The notes: generated by a model from the letters alone, not told the origin. A stretch of 64,000 nucleotides of DNA from Bdellovibrionales bacterium (GCA_027459485.1 DAIDIG010000003.1:62001-126000); one strand, 5' to 3'; positions 1 to 9,001 are shown, counted from the first letter of the stretch. Numbers and translations: made by a program.

Positions 1-1
1 C

Positions 2-1849
2 TATGACACCTGCCATGCCAATAGTTTAGCTGCGGACGCCGATATTCTTAAGCGCCTTGACCGTATGCGGTCGGATGTCGATCCCATTTTATTAGCACGC
101 GTCAAACAGGCGAGTGATTTGAATCCAATTTTAATTAGCTTGGTACAACCTGAAACATTCGCTCAATATTGTGACCTGGCCACAGATGATGACCCTGAAA
201 TTAAGCAAACTGTAGTAAGCATGGAGAAATGGGCGGTCGCTCGCGAAGCTAAGGCGAAAACAGGAAAAACATTTGGCCAGGGCGATGTATGTGCCAATTT
301 TCAATCCTACTTCGAGCAAATCAAGAATCTCACTCTTACGAACGACGGCTCCGCCTCGGACAATCTACCGATTGGCAGCTTAGCCCCCATTGCCATACTT
401 AAAAACCTCGTATCACTGAATCTGTCGGGCCAGGTGATTCAAGACGTGACGGATTTACAATCTCTGCAAAATCTCACTTCGCTTAAATTAGATCGTGATT
501 TAATAAAAAATGTTTGCCCGCTCGCCGGCCTTCGAAATCTTGAACGCCTAAGCGTAGAAAATAATGGAATTGACAGTCTTAAATGTTTAAGTGCGGCACC
601 CAAGCTTATAGCGTTAGATGCGCGGGGTAATTCTAACCAACTTGTTTGTCCGTTGGCTCATATCTCAGGATGTAAACTGAAAGACTTCAGTAAATCCGTA
701 ACTGTATTTGATCGAACTGACAATTGCGGCGTGCATGTCGGGTCAGAGGCTCTTGCGGTGAGCGGCCATCGTGTATTGGTTGCCGGAGGCGCTACGCCCG
801 CGTTCGGTTTACAGGCGACAACAGCGCTTGATGTATATGATGAAGATAGTTGTAGTTCCAGTGGTGCACAATTGCAGATTCCGCGAACTAACTTTACGTT
901 GACGCGCTTGAAAGATGGTCGAATTCTTGCGGTTGGCGGATACACCGACACGCTTGAGGTTATTGATCCAGTTACGTTCAAATCTCGCCTGCTTAAAGCG
1001 CGGATGATGTCGGCTCGCAGTTTTCACACGGCAACGCTCTTGAACGATGGCCGTGTCCTCATCGTAGGTGGCTACACAGACGAGATTTCGATAAATCTTC
1101 GCTCAAACAATATTTCATCAAGTTACGAGATTTTCGATCCGAAGACGGAGCAAATTGAAGTTCGCGGAAGGTTATCTGTTCCGCGTGCCGAGCACACTGC
1201 CACGTTGCTGCCGGATGGGCGCGTGTTGATTATAGGCGGCTATGAAGGGACACGAAATCTTTCACTCGCTGAGATTGTAGACCCTATCGCAAACACAGTT
1301 ACAACACTCGAGCATCGTCTCAACGTTGGGAGGTTCGGTCAGTCCGCTGTTTTGCTACCGAATGGAGATGTTTTAATTGCCGGCGGGTTTCAATGGGCAC
1401 CTCAAGATAGCAAGGGGCAGGTGTCATGGCGGTTGGCAGGCGTAAAATCGCTCGAAATCTTTGATCCGAAGACAGAGACCTTTAGCTTGGTACACGATCA
1501 GCTGTCTGTAGGGCGCGGATTAATGGGTTTGCAACTCATGTCCGACGGGCGAGTTCTGCTATTCGGCGGAAATACAAAAGGTCAATTGTTTGATCCGACT
1601 GCGGCGTTCGCTGGGCAAAACGGCACCGATCATGAGCAGGCTCTCGCATCTGCGTCGTCGGTCATTGAAATCTTTGACCCTATGAACAATGGAGTGTTTG
1701 ACGTCGGCAACCTCATTCAGAGGCGTTCACAACTTACTTTTGCACCCGTCACTGCGGATTCAATACTGGTGGTTGGTGGCATGGGGAGTGACCTATCTCT
1801 GCTCACTGGGGAGCTCATGGTGTATAATCCGCCTGAATTGAAAGAATAA
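2..1849 (+). CDS. LRR and kelch-repeat surface protein, 5' truncated by window edge
   Basis: The frame is open from base 2 without a stop, so the gene begins outside the window and the first ATG at 65 is probably internal. The visible part has about four internalin-like leucine-rich repeats (roughly residues 105-200 from that ATG, pattern LxxLxxLxLxxNxI). Six or so kelch-type blades follow, each with a hallmark such as LLNDGRVLIVGGYTD, LLPDGRVLIIGGYEG or LLPNGDVLIAGGF. Kelch blades form a beta-propeller and LRRs bind protein partners, so a secreted or surface binding role is likely. No signal peptide can be judged because the start is missing. It ends 9 bases before the convergent thioesterase-like gene. 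The partner is unknown. Confidence 0.8.
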   Translation, partial: YDTCHANSLAADADILKRLDRMRSDVDPILLARVKQASDLNPILISLVQPETFAQYCDLATDDDPEIKQTVVSMEKWAVAREAKAKTGKTFGQGDVCANFQSYFEQIKNLTLTNDGSASDNLPIGSLAPIAILKNLVSLNLSGQVIQDVTDLQSLQNLTSLKLDRDLIKNVCPLAGLRNLERLSVENNGIDSLKCLSAAPKLIALDARGNSNQLVCPLAHISGCKLKDFSKSVTVFDRTDNCGVHVGSEALAVSGHRVLVAGGATPAFGLQATTALDVYDEDSCSSSGAQLQIPRTNFTLTRLKDGRILAVGGYTDTLEVIDPVTFKSRLLKARMMSARSFHTATLLNDGRVLIVGGYTDEISINLRSNNISSSYEIFDPKTEQIEVRGRLSVPRAEHTATLLPDGRVLIIGGYEGTRNLSLAEIVDPIANTVTTLEHRLNVGRFGQSAVLLPNGDVLIAGGFQWAPQDSKGQVSWRLAGVKSLEIFDPKTETFSLVHDQLSVGRGLMGLQLMSDGRVLLFGGNTKGQLFDPTAAFAGQNGTDHEQALASASSVIEIFDPMNNGVFDVGNLIQRRSQLTFAPVTADSILVVGGMGSDLSLLTGELMVYNPPELKE

Positions 1850-1858
1850 AGGGGTTCT

Positions 1859-2368
1859 TCACGGTTGATGGTGGACCCGACAACTGATCTTTTTTCGTTT
1901 TATGTAAACAACTTTATGGATTTCGGCCACGGTCTCACCAGAAGAATCCGTCACGATGACATCCTTTTCAAAATCCATTTTAGGTTCGGAACCTAGACGA
2001 TTGCGTATGTCAGCCAGTTCTTGCTCGGTAATTTCAAATTTCGCATAAAGATCGGTCTTGCCAGGTTTTCGAAAGCGAATATTCGCGGCCTTGTCCCACA
2101 CAATGTAGTCATGACCCAAATTCTCGATCAACATCAACATATAAAACGGATCGGTCATGGCGTAAATTGACCCGCCAAACTGCGTGCCGACATAATTTTC
2201 GTTGTACCATCGCTTTTTAAGTCGAACAGTAATCCGCCTCAAGTCTTTTGACATTTCTTTGATTTCAATTCCAGCCCCGAGATAGGGCCCCCAAATATTG
2301 CCGAGTAACCTGAGCGCCCAAACCGGCGCTTTCTCACCGGCAAGTTTACGTATGATCGTGGCTGACAC
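1859..2368 (-). CDS. DUF4442 / hotdog-fold thioesterase-like protein
   Basis: The protein of about 169 residues looks like the DUF4442 group of hotdog-fold proteins, relatives of acyl-CoA thioesterases. The central stretch with VGTQFGGSIYAMTDPFYMLM, followed by a WDKAANIRF strand, matches the helix-then-strand core of that fold. I chose the GTG at 2368 because a GGAG ribosome site lies six bases upstream. A longer ATG form from 2443 exists, but its extra residues look like untranslated leader. The substrate cannot be read from sequence. It converges with the LRR/kelch gene. Confidence 0.65.
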   Translation of the reverse strand: MSATIIRKLAGEKAPVWALRLLGNIWGPYLGAGIEIKEMSKDLRRITVRLKKRWYNENYVGTQFGGSIYAMTDPFYMLMLIENLGHDYIVWDKAANIRFRKPGKTDLYAKFEITEQELADIRNRLGSEPKMDFEKDVIVTDSSGETVAEIHKVVYIKRKKISCRVHHQP

Positions 2369-2596
2369 TATGCACTCCGTGGTCGCAGAACCCCTGCGTC
2401 TGATATTGTACGAATTCAATAGCAGAAGAGTCAAAGAGGTCACGATATGAAGCGTCTACTTGGGCGGCTTGCGCACCAATCGATAATTTGCACAAACCAG
2501 AATGGGGTTTGTGGCCGAAGCATGATGAGTCGCTGTTTCAAGAATCAAAAATAGTTTTGAGATTCAATCGGATATGCATAGAAATTAAGGTCGGCA

Positions 2597-3553
2597 CTAG
2601 GGGGTAAAGATCCAGACGGCGCCTGCGCTTGAGTTGTCGTCATTCCCGCCAATCATAGCCGTGCTAGAATCGGCACTCAACGCCACGGATATGCCTTGTA
2701 GTGCAGCACCAACGGCACCGCTGCCAACAAGTTTAGAACCTTGTTGAGTCCAACTTGTTCCTGAACGAGTGAACGCCCAAACAGCACCAGCTCCTGAGTT
2801 GTCATTGGAGCCGCCAATGACCGCCGTAGTTCCATCTGCACTGATGGCAACGGAACCTCCTTGCCAGTCTGAACTGCCACCACCACTGCCGACGAGTTTA
2901 GAGCCTTGTTGAGTCCAAGTTGCGCCCGAAAGTGTGAATACCCACGTCGCCCCAACACCAGAGCTATCCTGATCACCACCGATTAGCACTGTATTGCCGT
3001 CCGCACTTATAGCGACTGAGGTGCCCTGACGGGCAGACCCAACGGCACCGCTGCCGACAAGTTTAGAACCTTGTTGAGTCCAATTTGCTCCCGAACGACT
3101 AAAAACCCACGCGGCTCCAGCCCAAGAGTTGTCTTCATTGCCACCAACAATTGCAGTATTACCATCCGCACTTATTGCGACTGAGGTGCCTTGATTCGAT
3201 GACCCGGAAGCTCCTGTGCCAACGAGCTTTGCTTGTTGTGACCATGTCGAGCCAGATCTTACAAAGGTCCACGCTGCTCCGACGCCAGAGTTATCTCCGT
3301 ATCCTCCGACTATTGCAGTATTTCCATCTGCACTTAAAGCGACGGAACTTCCTTGGCATGCAGAACCTATAGCGCCGGTTCCAATAAGTTTTGCTTGTTG
3401 TGTCCACGTAGATCCAGATCTTACAAATACCCACGCGGCTCCGTTATTGTAGTTGTCAACATAACCCCCAACTATTGCGGTGTTGCCGTCGGCACTTAAT
3501 GCAATCGATGCGCCTTGAAAAGCTGTCCCAATGGCGCCCGAGCCAACTAACTT
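2597..3553 (-). repeat. six tandem coding repeats of about 162-165 bp
   Basis: The C-terminal two thirds of the lipoprotein gene is a tandem array with a 54-55 codon period. Short segments are nearly identical at the DNA level between units (for example the gttgagtccaa and ccaacaagtttagaacc blocks on the plus strand). This suggests recent unit duplication or gene conversion, so copy number may vary between strains. Confidence 0.75.
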
Positions 3554-3958
3554 CGAGCCTTGTTGAATTGTCGGGGCGCTGGTTGGTGTGACTAGGTAAT
3601 TTGAAGTAACAGTTACGCTACCAGTGGGCGTTGTCAAAACTACAGGACCTGAAGGGGTGCCGGGCATTACAAGCACTTGTGCTGAAGTAGCTCCCTTATT
3701 GATAACGACTGTTGAAGCGCCATCCACAGTTACCGATTGAAGGGTCGATAAATTGATTCCACCGCCCGCGATAGTCAGCAATGAACCGATTGGTCCTGAC
3801 GATTGCGACAGCGTGAGTGGGCTAGCAACAACAGGATTAGAACCACTTCGCAAGTTGAGCTGCACCCAAACCCTGCCGCAGCCGGAGAGAATAATTCCCA
3901 GTGCTAAAAATATTAAACTTATAACGAGTTTAAATTGTTGCGGCCGTGCTGAACTCAT
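2597..3958 (-). CDS. FG-GAP-type repeat lipoprotein with IPT/TIG-like domain
   Basis: An exported lipoprotein of 453 residues. The signal peptide ends at a lipobox LSGC with Cys27. Residues about 45-125 resemble an IPT/TIG immunoglobulin-like domain (SGPIGSLLTIAGGGI). From residue 136 to the end there are six repeats of 54-55 residues, each with KLVGSGA, ALSADGNTAIVGG and GAAWVF elements, typical of FG-GAP/integrin-like propeller repeats; the last is cut to 45. The six units suggest a closed propeller on the cell surface. The function is unknown, but binding or adhesion is the usual inference. It stands alone, with 228 bases downstream to the start of the thioesterase-like gene in which I see nothing clear. 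Confidence 0.8.
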   Translation of the reverse strand: MSSARPQQFKLVISLIFLALGIILSGCGRVWVQLNLRSGSNPVVASPLTLSQSSGPIGSLLTIAGGGINLSTLQSVTVDGASTVVINKGATSAQVLVMPGTPSGPVVLTTPTGSVTVTSNYLVTPTSAPTIQQGSKLVGSGAIGTAFQGASIALSADGNTAIVGGYVDNYNNGAAWVFVRSGSTWTQQAKLIGTGAIGSACQGSSVALSADGNTAIVGGYGDNSGVGAAWTFVRSGSTWSQQAKLVGTGASGSSNQGTSVAISADGNTAIVGGNEDNSWAGAAWVFSRSGANWTQQGSKLVGSGAVGSARQGTSVAISADGNTVLIGGDQDSSGVGATWVFTLSGATWTQQGSKLVGSGGGSSDWQGGSVAISADGTTAVIGGSNDNSGAGAVWAFTRSGTSWTQQGSKLVGSGAVGAALQGISVALSADSSTAMIGGNDDNSSAGAVWIFTP

Positions 3959-4092
3959 AGATTCTTATCGGCTTAAGTCTTGTCTTGCTAAATAACGCGT
4001 ATAAAAGTAAGACAATTTAGGGCCCGTTTCTCAATTTGAAACGAGACCTCGTCGAAGTGACATGCAAAATGAGAATCGCCCTCTAAGGTCTT

Positions 4093-4755
4093 ATGGGTGA
4101 TAAAGCAAAAGCCATTGAAAAAATAAATAAACGTGGGATTCTTCTGGTCTTCCCACGCGCCAATCGGAAGGAGCCGCTCTCGCTCTGGAGCGAATTTCAT
4201 CCCCGCACGAAGATGATATGGGAATGGGATGAAGGCGGCGACGACCGCGTCTTTAAAATGTGGACGCTCATGAAAGAGCTCTCCGACTGTCGCGAAGTTG
4301 TTTATTCAAAATGGTATCAGGGCCGGGCCACTTTCTTTTCTCGAGACGTCTTTACGGCGATGCTGGCGAGGTTGAAGCAAACGCACAATTTGAAAATGGG
4401 TTTAAGCGCAACCGCCCGCCTTCTTCTCGACGAGCTTGAAATGGATTCGCCTCTTTCAACTCGCGACCTGAAAACGAGAACCGATTTACGCGGCAGATTT
4501 CATGAACCGACCTACCAACGGGCGCTTAAAGATTTGTTTTTGCGGATGCTCGTTGTTGCCTTCGGCGAAGTGGACGACGGTGCCTTTCCGTCTCTAGCCG
4601 TCGGCTCGACAGCCCACATTTATGAGGATCTCTGGCAAGACGCCGACCGACTCACTTCTTCTGACGCCCAAAGCACGGTCGACAAATATCTGCCCTCAGG
4701 GTCGGCGTTTCGAACATTTTTCGATAGGGTTGTGGGTTACCTCACAAAAATCTGA
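4093..4755 (+). CDS. AlkZ-related protein (winged-helix, DNA glycosylase-like relative)
   Basis: A 220-residue protein that I tentatively place with the AlkZ-related proteins, short relatives of the AlkZ/YcaQ HTH_42 superfamily. Recognisable stretches are RGILLVFPRANRKEPLSLWS near the N-terminus, WEWDEGGDDRVFKMW, and YSKWYQGRATFFSRDVF. The AlkZ family unhooks alkylated or crosslinked bases, but this short group lacks most of the catalytic scaffold and its activity is unknown. No signal peptide or membrane segment is seen. It converges with the helicase gene 27 bases away. The family call comes from memory of the sequence pattern. Confidence 0.5.
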   Translation: MGDKAKAIEKINKRGILLVFPRANRKEPLSLWSEFHPRTKMIWEWDEGGDDRVFKMWTLMKELSDCREVVYSKWYQGRATFFSRDVFTAMLARLKQTHNLKMGLSATARLLLDELEMDSPLSTRDLKTRTDLRGRFHEPTYQRALKDLFLRMLVVAFGEVDDGAFPSLAVGSTAHIYEDLWQDADRLTSSDAQSTVDKYLPSGSAFRTFFDRVVGYLTKI

Positions 4756-4782
4756 GGTCAACCACTCGCGCGATTAAGTTTC

Positions 4783-5991
4783 TCAGCGTGCGCGGTGGCC
4801 GTGCTGGTGTGACCCACGTTGCACCTGTCGACCGCGTCGACCATGTTGGCTATTTTGAGGCTTTTTCTGTTTTTTAGCCATTGCGGGCAAAGCGGGCAAC
4901 GGTAAACCCATTTTGCGCGCGATGTGCGCCCAATCGTGAACTTCTTCTGGTGTCACGAGAGTAGATGCTTGCCCGTTTTGGCCGGCACGACCCGTGCGGC
5001 CAATGCGGTGAACGTAATCTTCGGCTGTCATCGGGATGTCGTAGTTAATCACGTCAGAGATCTCGGACACATCAATACCGCGAGCCGCGATATCCGTCGC
5101 GACCATCACGCGATACTCACCGGATTTGAAACCCGAGATCGACTTATTGCGCTGACCTTGGCTGCGATCGCCATGGATGTGAGTCACCTTGACGCCATAC
5201 TCTTCGAGATAGCGTGCAAGTCGATTCGTACGATGTTTTGTGCGAGCGAAGACAATCACCGAACCTGTCGCCGCGTTGATGAGATCGAGCGTGCGGTCGT
5301 TCTTATTGCCTTGCCCGACCGGTATCATTTTTTGCAGTATCACTGTCGGCGGCAGTTCGTTTTTTCGAACTTCGATCTCAATCGGGTTTCGCAGAACGCG
5401 CCCGGCAAGTTCGCGAATTTCTTTCGGAAAGGTCGCCGAAAAAAGGAGCGTCTGTCGCTCAGTCGGAATTCTCCGTATCACTTCGTTCACTTGCGGAGCA
5501 AACCCCATGTCGAACATGCGATCGGCTTCATCCAAAATCAAATGGCTTACTTGGTTGAGCATGACCGAACCGCGGCGAATGTGATCGACCAAACGGCCGG
5601 GTGTTGCGATGATGATTCGAGGTCGGCGCCCGAGATGCTTCAGTTGCTTGAACATCGGAGCGCCGCCGATCACGACGGCATAATTAATTTCTTGCGCAAA
5701 GTGGGTGAACTCTTTCACGACATCGCCGATCTGAGTCGCCAGTTCGCGAGTGGGCGCTAAAATCAGTGCCTGTTTTTCTTTGTCGATTAAAAGCTGCGAT
5801 ATCACCGGTATTAGATACGCTGCGGTTTTGCCCGAGCCCGTTTCAGCCAGTGAAATTGTATCCGAGCCATTCATTATGGTCGGGATTGCCTTTTCTTGGA
5901 TGGGGGTCGGTGTGTTAAATCCCATCTTGGCAATTGCCTTATTGAGTCGCGCGTCCAGTGATATGTTTGCAAAACTCGAAGAATCGTTCAT
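4783..5991 (-). CDS. rhlE: DEAD-box ATP-dependent RNA helicase, RhlE type
   Basis: A 402-residue RNA helicase with the full set of superfamily 2 motifs. These are the Q motif near residue 30, Walker A AETGSGKT at 49-56, PTRELATQ at 80-87, TPGR at 130, DEAD at 154-157, SAT at 185-187, IVFART at 247, ATDIAARGIDV near 300 and HRIGRTGR at 329-336. The short basic tail rich in K, Q, R and H is typical of RhlE proteins. It unwinds structured RNA in ribosome assembly or mRNA decay. It is a single gene with an AT-rich upstream spacer. The RhlE subgroup is inferred from length and tail. Confidence 0.92.
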   Translation of the reverse strand: MNDSSSFANISLDARLNKAIAKMGFNTPTPIQEKAIPTIMNGSDTISLAETGSGKTAAYLIPVISQLLIDKEKQALILAPTRELATQIGDVVKEFTHFAQEINYAVVIGGAPMFKQLKHLGRRPRIIIATPGRLVDHIRRGSVMLNQVSHLILDEADRMFDMGFAPQVNEVIRRIPTERQTLLFSATFPKEIRELAGRVLRNPIEIEVRKNELPPTVILQKMIPVGQGNKNDRTLDLINAATGSVIVFARTKHRTNRLARYLEEYGVKVTHIHGDRSQGQRNKSISGFKSGEYRVMVATDIAARGIDVSEISDVINYDIPMTAEDYVHRIGRTGRAGQNGQASTLVTPEEVHDWAHIARKMGLPLPALPAMAKKQKKPQNSQHGRRGRQVQRGSHQHGHRAR

Positions 5992-6090
5992 TCATTAGCC
6001 CTTAAATTATAAGTTGAAATTTAAAAAGAAATGCCGAATGTGCTTAAATATGTAGCATGTGCCGCGTTTGAGAACAAGTAAATATGCTCG

Positions 6091-6720
6091 TTACCGCGAA
6101 AGTTGACCCTTATAACCGGCTAGATAGTCACGGATTTGTTGTAGCACGGTCTTCATGTCTTGCAAATTTTTGGCCCCATAGCGATCAGGATTCAAATCCG
6201 CTTGGCTTGCAGGCGGGCCGTAAACAAATCGATTGGTGAAAAATGTTCGATCAATCGTCGTGTTCGGATTGGTCCTCACGAGATTCAGCCACTCTTGATA
6301 CGTAACGAGCTTAGGCGAAAGAAATGGGTCGATAACGTAGGGTCTCACTTGTCCCGCCATCGTGACAAGTATCAGGGGAGCGACGTGAAAGGTCCAAAAC
6401 GAAGGCCCCCAATGCGACTGATAATAAATCTGCCCTTCGACAAAAGCTTTGCCGGCAATGATGCCTTTCTGTTCTAGAAAGATATCCGCCTTTTCCGCTT
6501 TCGCGTAACACCCGTCGGGGTAATCAAAAGGTATCCCCGAATCGTTTGCAACTTCACGAAACAATGTCTCAGCTGCACTTTCAGAAACGACAGTAAGACC
6601 GCGCGGGTAAATGGGGGCTGTCGGTTCGGCGGCAAAAACCGTGGCACTGCCGAGCGCAATGAGAACGATGTGAAATGCGAGCATCCGCTTAAGGCCGCAT
6701 GGGCAACCGTCAAAGCGCAT
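6091..6720 (-). CDS. exported protein-glutaminase-like enzyme
   Basis: A 209-residue exported protein that looks like the protein-glutaminase (glutaminyl deamidase) family, which hydrolyses glutamine side chains in proteins using a papain-like Cys-His-Asp triad. The candidate triad is Cys71 in DGCYAKA, His112 in FHVAPLI and Asp131 in YVIDP; the HVAP and VIDP blocks are family hallmarks. The start may be ATG 6720 or ATG 6684; the latter gives a clean signal peptide (MLAFHIVLIALG to VFA). Its 5' end overlaps the end of the upstream subtilase gene by 11 bases, so the two are co-transcribed. Together they suggest attack on external protein. Confidence 0.65.
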   Translation of the reverse strand: MRFDGCPCGLKRMLAFHIVLIALGSATVFAAEPTAPIYPRGLTVVSESAAETLFREVANDSGIPFDYPDGCYAKAEKADIFLEQKGIIAGKAFVEGQIYYQSHWGPSFWTFHVAPLILVTMAGQVRPYVIDPFLSPKLVTYQEWLNLVRTNPNTTIDRTFFTNRFVYGPPASQADLNPDRYGAKNLQDMKTVLQQIRDYLAGYKGQLSR

Positions 6721-7918
6721 ATTGCTCCGGAGTTCGCTCGCCGTCGCAGATACTGGGCGCGGCGAATGAGGTGCCGTAATTCACGTTTCGGTACTGACGG
6801 CCGTCCGGCGTTTGCACTCCCTGTTGAATCAAAAGCAGATTCGAAAATGGATCGTTATGCAAATAAACAAGCGGAAGCGGATGAACGCCGTCCATGTAGA
6901 AATAATCGCCTAAATATTTTTTGATGTAGTGCGCCTGATCGGGATTCGTCGCGAGAGAGTGGTCCTCGACATCGGAGGTGTTGTAAAGACCCTTCGGCAG
7001 CTTTGCCGCGAGGTCAAAAAACGTCGACGCGTCGTCGTTGTTTGCGGCTTCGATTTTGTCGGGGATTTGCCGCGCAACGGTTGAGGGGTCCTTACCATTA
7101 AACTCGCTCAAAAGCGATTGCGGCACTTGAGGAGTGGACAAAATAAAATCCGATTTTTCATGATTGCCGAGAGCGATGCCCGTGCCGCCGTCGACTGAAT
7201 AGGTGAGAATTCCGCCCCGCCGCCAAATTGTAACGGTGGAGTTATCAGCCGAATACGAAGCCTTTTCGCCCTTCAAATTCAGTGCACCCACCGTATGTAC
7301 ATCGGGCAGAAGCGAGTACACATTGACTTCACGGAACGTGGAATTGCCGGCCGCCGCAAAGACAGGTACGCCGAGCTTCTCGAGCTCTTGAAACGCGTGG
7401 GCGAGCTCCATCAGATGAAAAGACGGATACGTCGCCGCGAGCGCCGGTAACACCTGCGCGCGCTTTTCGTAAACGTTGTTATAATTGACGGTGTCGATCG
7501 GTAGCCCCAGGACCTGGTTGATCATGTCAAATGTAACGACGAAGCCCTGAGAAAAGTTGATTCGAGATATTTTAAGTTCGCCGGATTTAATTTTGTTTAG
7601 ATACGGCTGAAGAATCGCCAGAAGATCGACGACGACGACGGGTGTTTGCGCTTTGACGACCTGATGACCGTCATACTCGATAATTTTTGCGACAAAATCG
7701 CCGTGCAGAACGTCGTACGTGCCGTCGCCGTTCAGATCGACATCAGGCTGACCGCTCGTTTTGTCGCCGGCAAAATTGTCGACTACAAGAACCGGCGCCG
7801 TCGATTGACAGACTCGAGCGATTAACTGTTCATCCGCATCGGTTCTTGCGCCCGCGTAGGCGAGACTTGAAAAGAATAAAAATAAAGCAATGACCCTTAC
7901 CCATCCCATTTTCCCCAT
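6710..7918 (-). CDS. exported S8 subtilase-like serine protease, unusual C-terminus
   Basis: A 402-residue protein with a signal peptide (cleavage near AYA-G) and the subtilase catalytic residues: Asp47 in VVDNFAG, His72 in HGDFVA, the oxyanion Asn192 in AAAGNS, and Ser384 in GTSFAAP. The Asn-to-Ser distance is about 190 residues against about 66 in subtilisin, so there is a large insert. The protein stops only 18 residues after the serine, where subtilases normally carry a longer helix. A reading frame shifted after GTSFAAP continues in a subtilase-like way (VSATASELRSN) into the glutaminase frame. The end may therefore be frameshifted. It is the first gene of a two-gene unit. Confidence 0.75.
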   Translation of the reverse strand: MGKMGWVRVIALFLFFSSLAYAGARTDADEQLIARVCQSTAPVLVVDNFAGDKTSGQPDVDLNGDGTYDVLHGDFVAKIIEYDGHQVVKAQTPVVVVDLLAILQPYLNKIKSGELKISRINFSQGFVVTFDMINQVLGLPIDTVNYNNVYEKRAQVLPALAATYPSFHLMELAHAFQELEKLGVPVFAAAGNSTFREVNVYSLLPDVHTVGALNLKGEKASYSADNSTVTIWRRGGILTYSVDGGTGIALGNHEKSDFILSTPQVPQSLLSEFNGKDPSTVARQIPDKIEAANNDDASTFFDLAAKLPKGLYNTSDVEDHSLATNPDQAHYIKKYLGDYFYMDGVHPLPLVYLHNDPFSNLLLIQQGVQTPDGRQYRNVNYGTSFAAPSICDGERTPEQYAL

Positions 7919-8094
7919 CCCCCCTGAAACCCGCTTTGATCTAAGGTAATCTGTCGATTATAGAAGACGTTGCGAAAACTCAAGTTTCACGACAAAACGG
8001 TGAAGTAATTTTGACGCACCCCATGGCGAACTTGCAAATTGTTGTACCGCGCGTTCGATGCTAAATCGTCGGCAGGTTCGGTAAGGGGGGGGTA

Positions 8095-8979
8095 ATGAGA
8101 TTCATTATTATAGCTTTTGTATTATTCTTCAGTTGCGTGTCGTTGTCTCTCGTCGGCGGCACAAATACAAATGCCGACGCGATCAAAACGGCGCTCGGCC
8201 TGAATTCACTTTCATATGTGAGTCAACGAGACATGCCCGAAATACCGATCGGCCCGAGAGTGGCGATAACTTGTGGCCACTGCGCGGCTGAAAACGGGGG
8301 ATTGTTCGGCAGTTATGATAGCGATTATCAAGTTGTGTACCCGCCGCAGATGCAGGCATTCACTCAGCAGACGGGCGAGGTCGAAAGCGGTCTGCCAGCC
8401 GGCACGTATGGGCTCTCACTTTTTGAGAAGGCCAATTACTCGTACGACTTGGCGCTCGTGATCTTGAACGGTGACGGCGGGTATTTTGGTCCTTATATGA
8501 CGATTGCAAAAGATCGAGTGCAAATTCAGGAGGTGCTCACATTTGTGGGGCAAGATATGAGCAGCTCTTCAACGGATTTTTGCGGCGGTCAAAGCGGCAG
8601 TTTCGCCTATGCTCCTTTTCATGTCGTCGATCTCTACAGTCAGAATGTCGGGTTCATATTGACGGGTAAACCCGCGGCGACGTGCGACCGCGACTCGGGC
8701 GGCTATTATTTTCGCACATTACCCAACGGTACCATTCAGCTTGCCGGTATTAACAGTTGGGGCACCGAAAACGGTCTCACTGAAACATCCACGTACGGAG
8801 TTAAACGGACCTATCAAGGGTATTTAAGCGGCGCAAACGATCTGACGTCGCCCGGGGTTCGCAACTGGCTCTCGCAAGTGGCGGCTCAGTACAAACTTGA
8901 TATTTGCGGGCTCAATAAGAATTGCCCGCCGGTGAAATCGCCGTTTGCTAAATCGCTGGGGCAAGGACAGAGAATGTAA
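8095..8979 (+). CDS. exported trypsin-like (S1) serine protease, divergent motifs
   Basis: A 294-residue exported protein with a signal peptide at residues 1-20 and a chymotrypsin-fold triad: His62 in TCGHCA, Asp118 in YDLALV and Ser201 in CDRDSGGYY. The usual TAAHC and GDSGG motifs are altered to TCGHC and RDSGG, but all three catalytic residues are kept. NSWG near residue 225 matches the S1 substrate-pocket strand. A run of G before ATG 8095 serves as ribosome site. It is divergent from the subtilase/glutaminase pair over 176 bases. Specificity cannot be stated. Confidence 0.75.
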   Translation: MRFIIIAFVLFFSCVSLSLVGGTNTNADAIKTALGLNSLSYVSQRDMPEIPIGPRVAITCGHCAAENGGLFGSYDSDYQVVYPPQMQAFTQQTGEVESGLPAGTYGLSLFEKANYSYDLALVILNGDGGYFGPYMTIAKDRVQIQEVLTFVGQDMSSSSTDFCGGQSGSFAYAPFHVVDLYSQNVGFILTGKPAATCDRDSGGYYFRTLPNGTIQLAGINSWGTENGLTETSTYGVKRTYQGYLSGANDLTSPGVRNWLSQVAAQYKLDICGLNKNCPPVKSPFAKSLGQGQRM

Positions 8980-9001
8980 ATCGTTCGGGGGAGGGGATAA
9001 G

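Noticed and set aside
2-64. Possible CxxCH haem motif at the left edge (the residues read YDTCH)
   Set aside because: The position three residues before the Cys is Tyr, not Cys, so it is not a haem-binding site.
2597-3553. CRISPR-like or satellite repeat
   Set aside because: The repeats are long, in frame, without unique spacers of constant size, and encode a regular protein repeat.
4924-5760. 278-codon open frame antisense to the helicase gene
   Set aside because: It lies entirely inside the RhlE-like gene on the other strand and reads as low-complexity Arg/His/Asp text with no domain; it is a shadow of the real gene.
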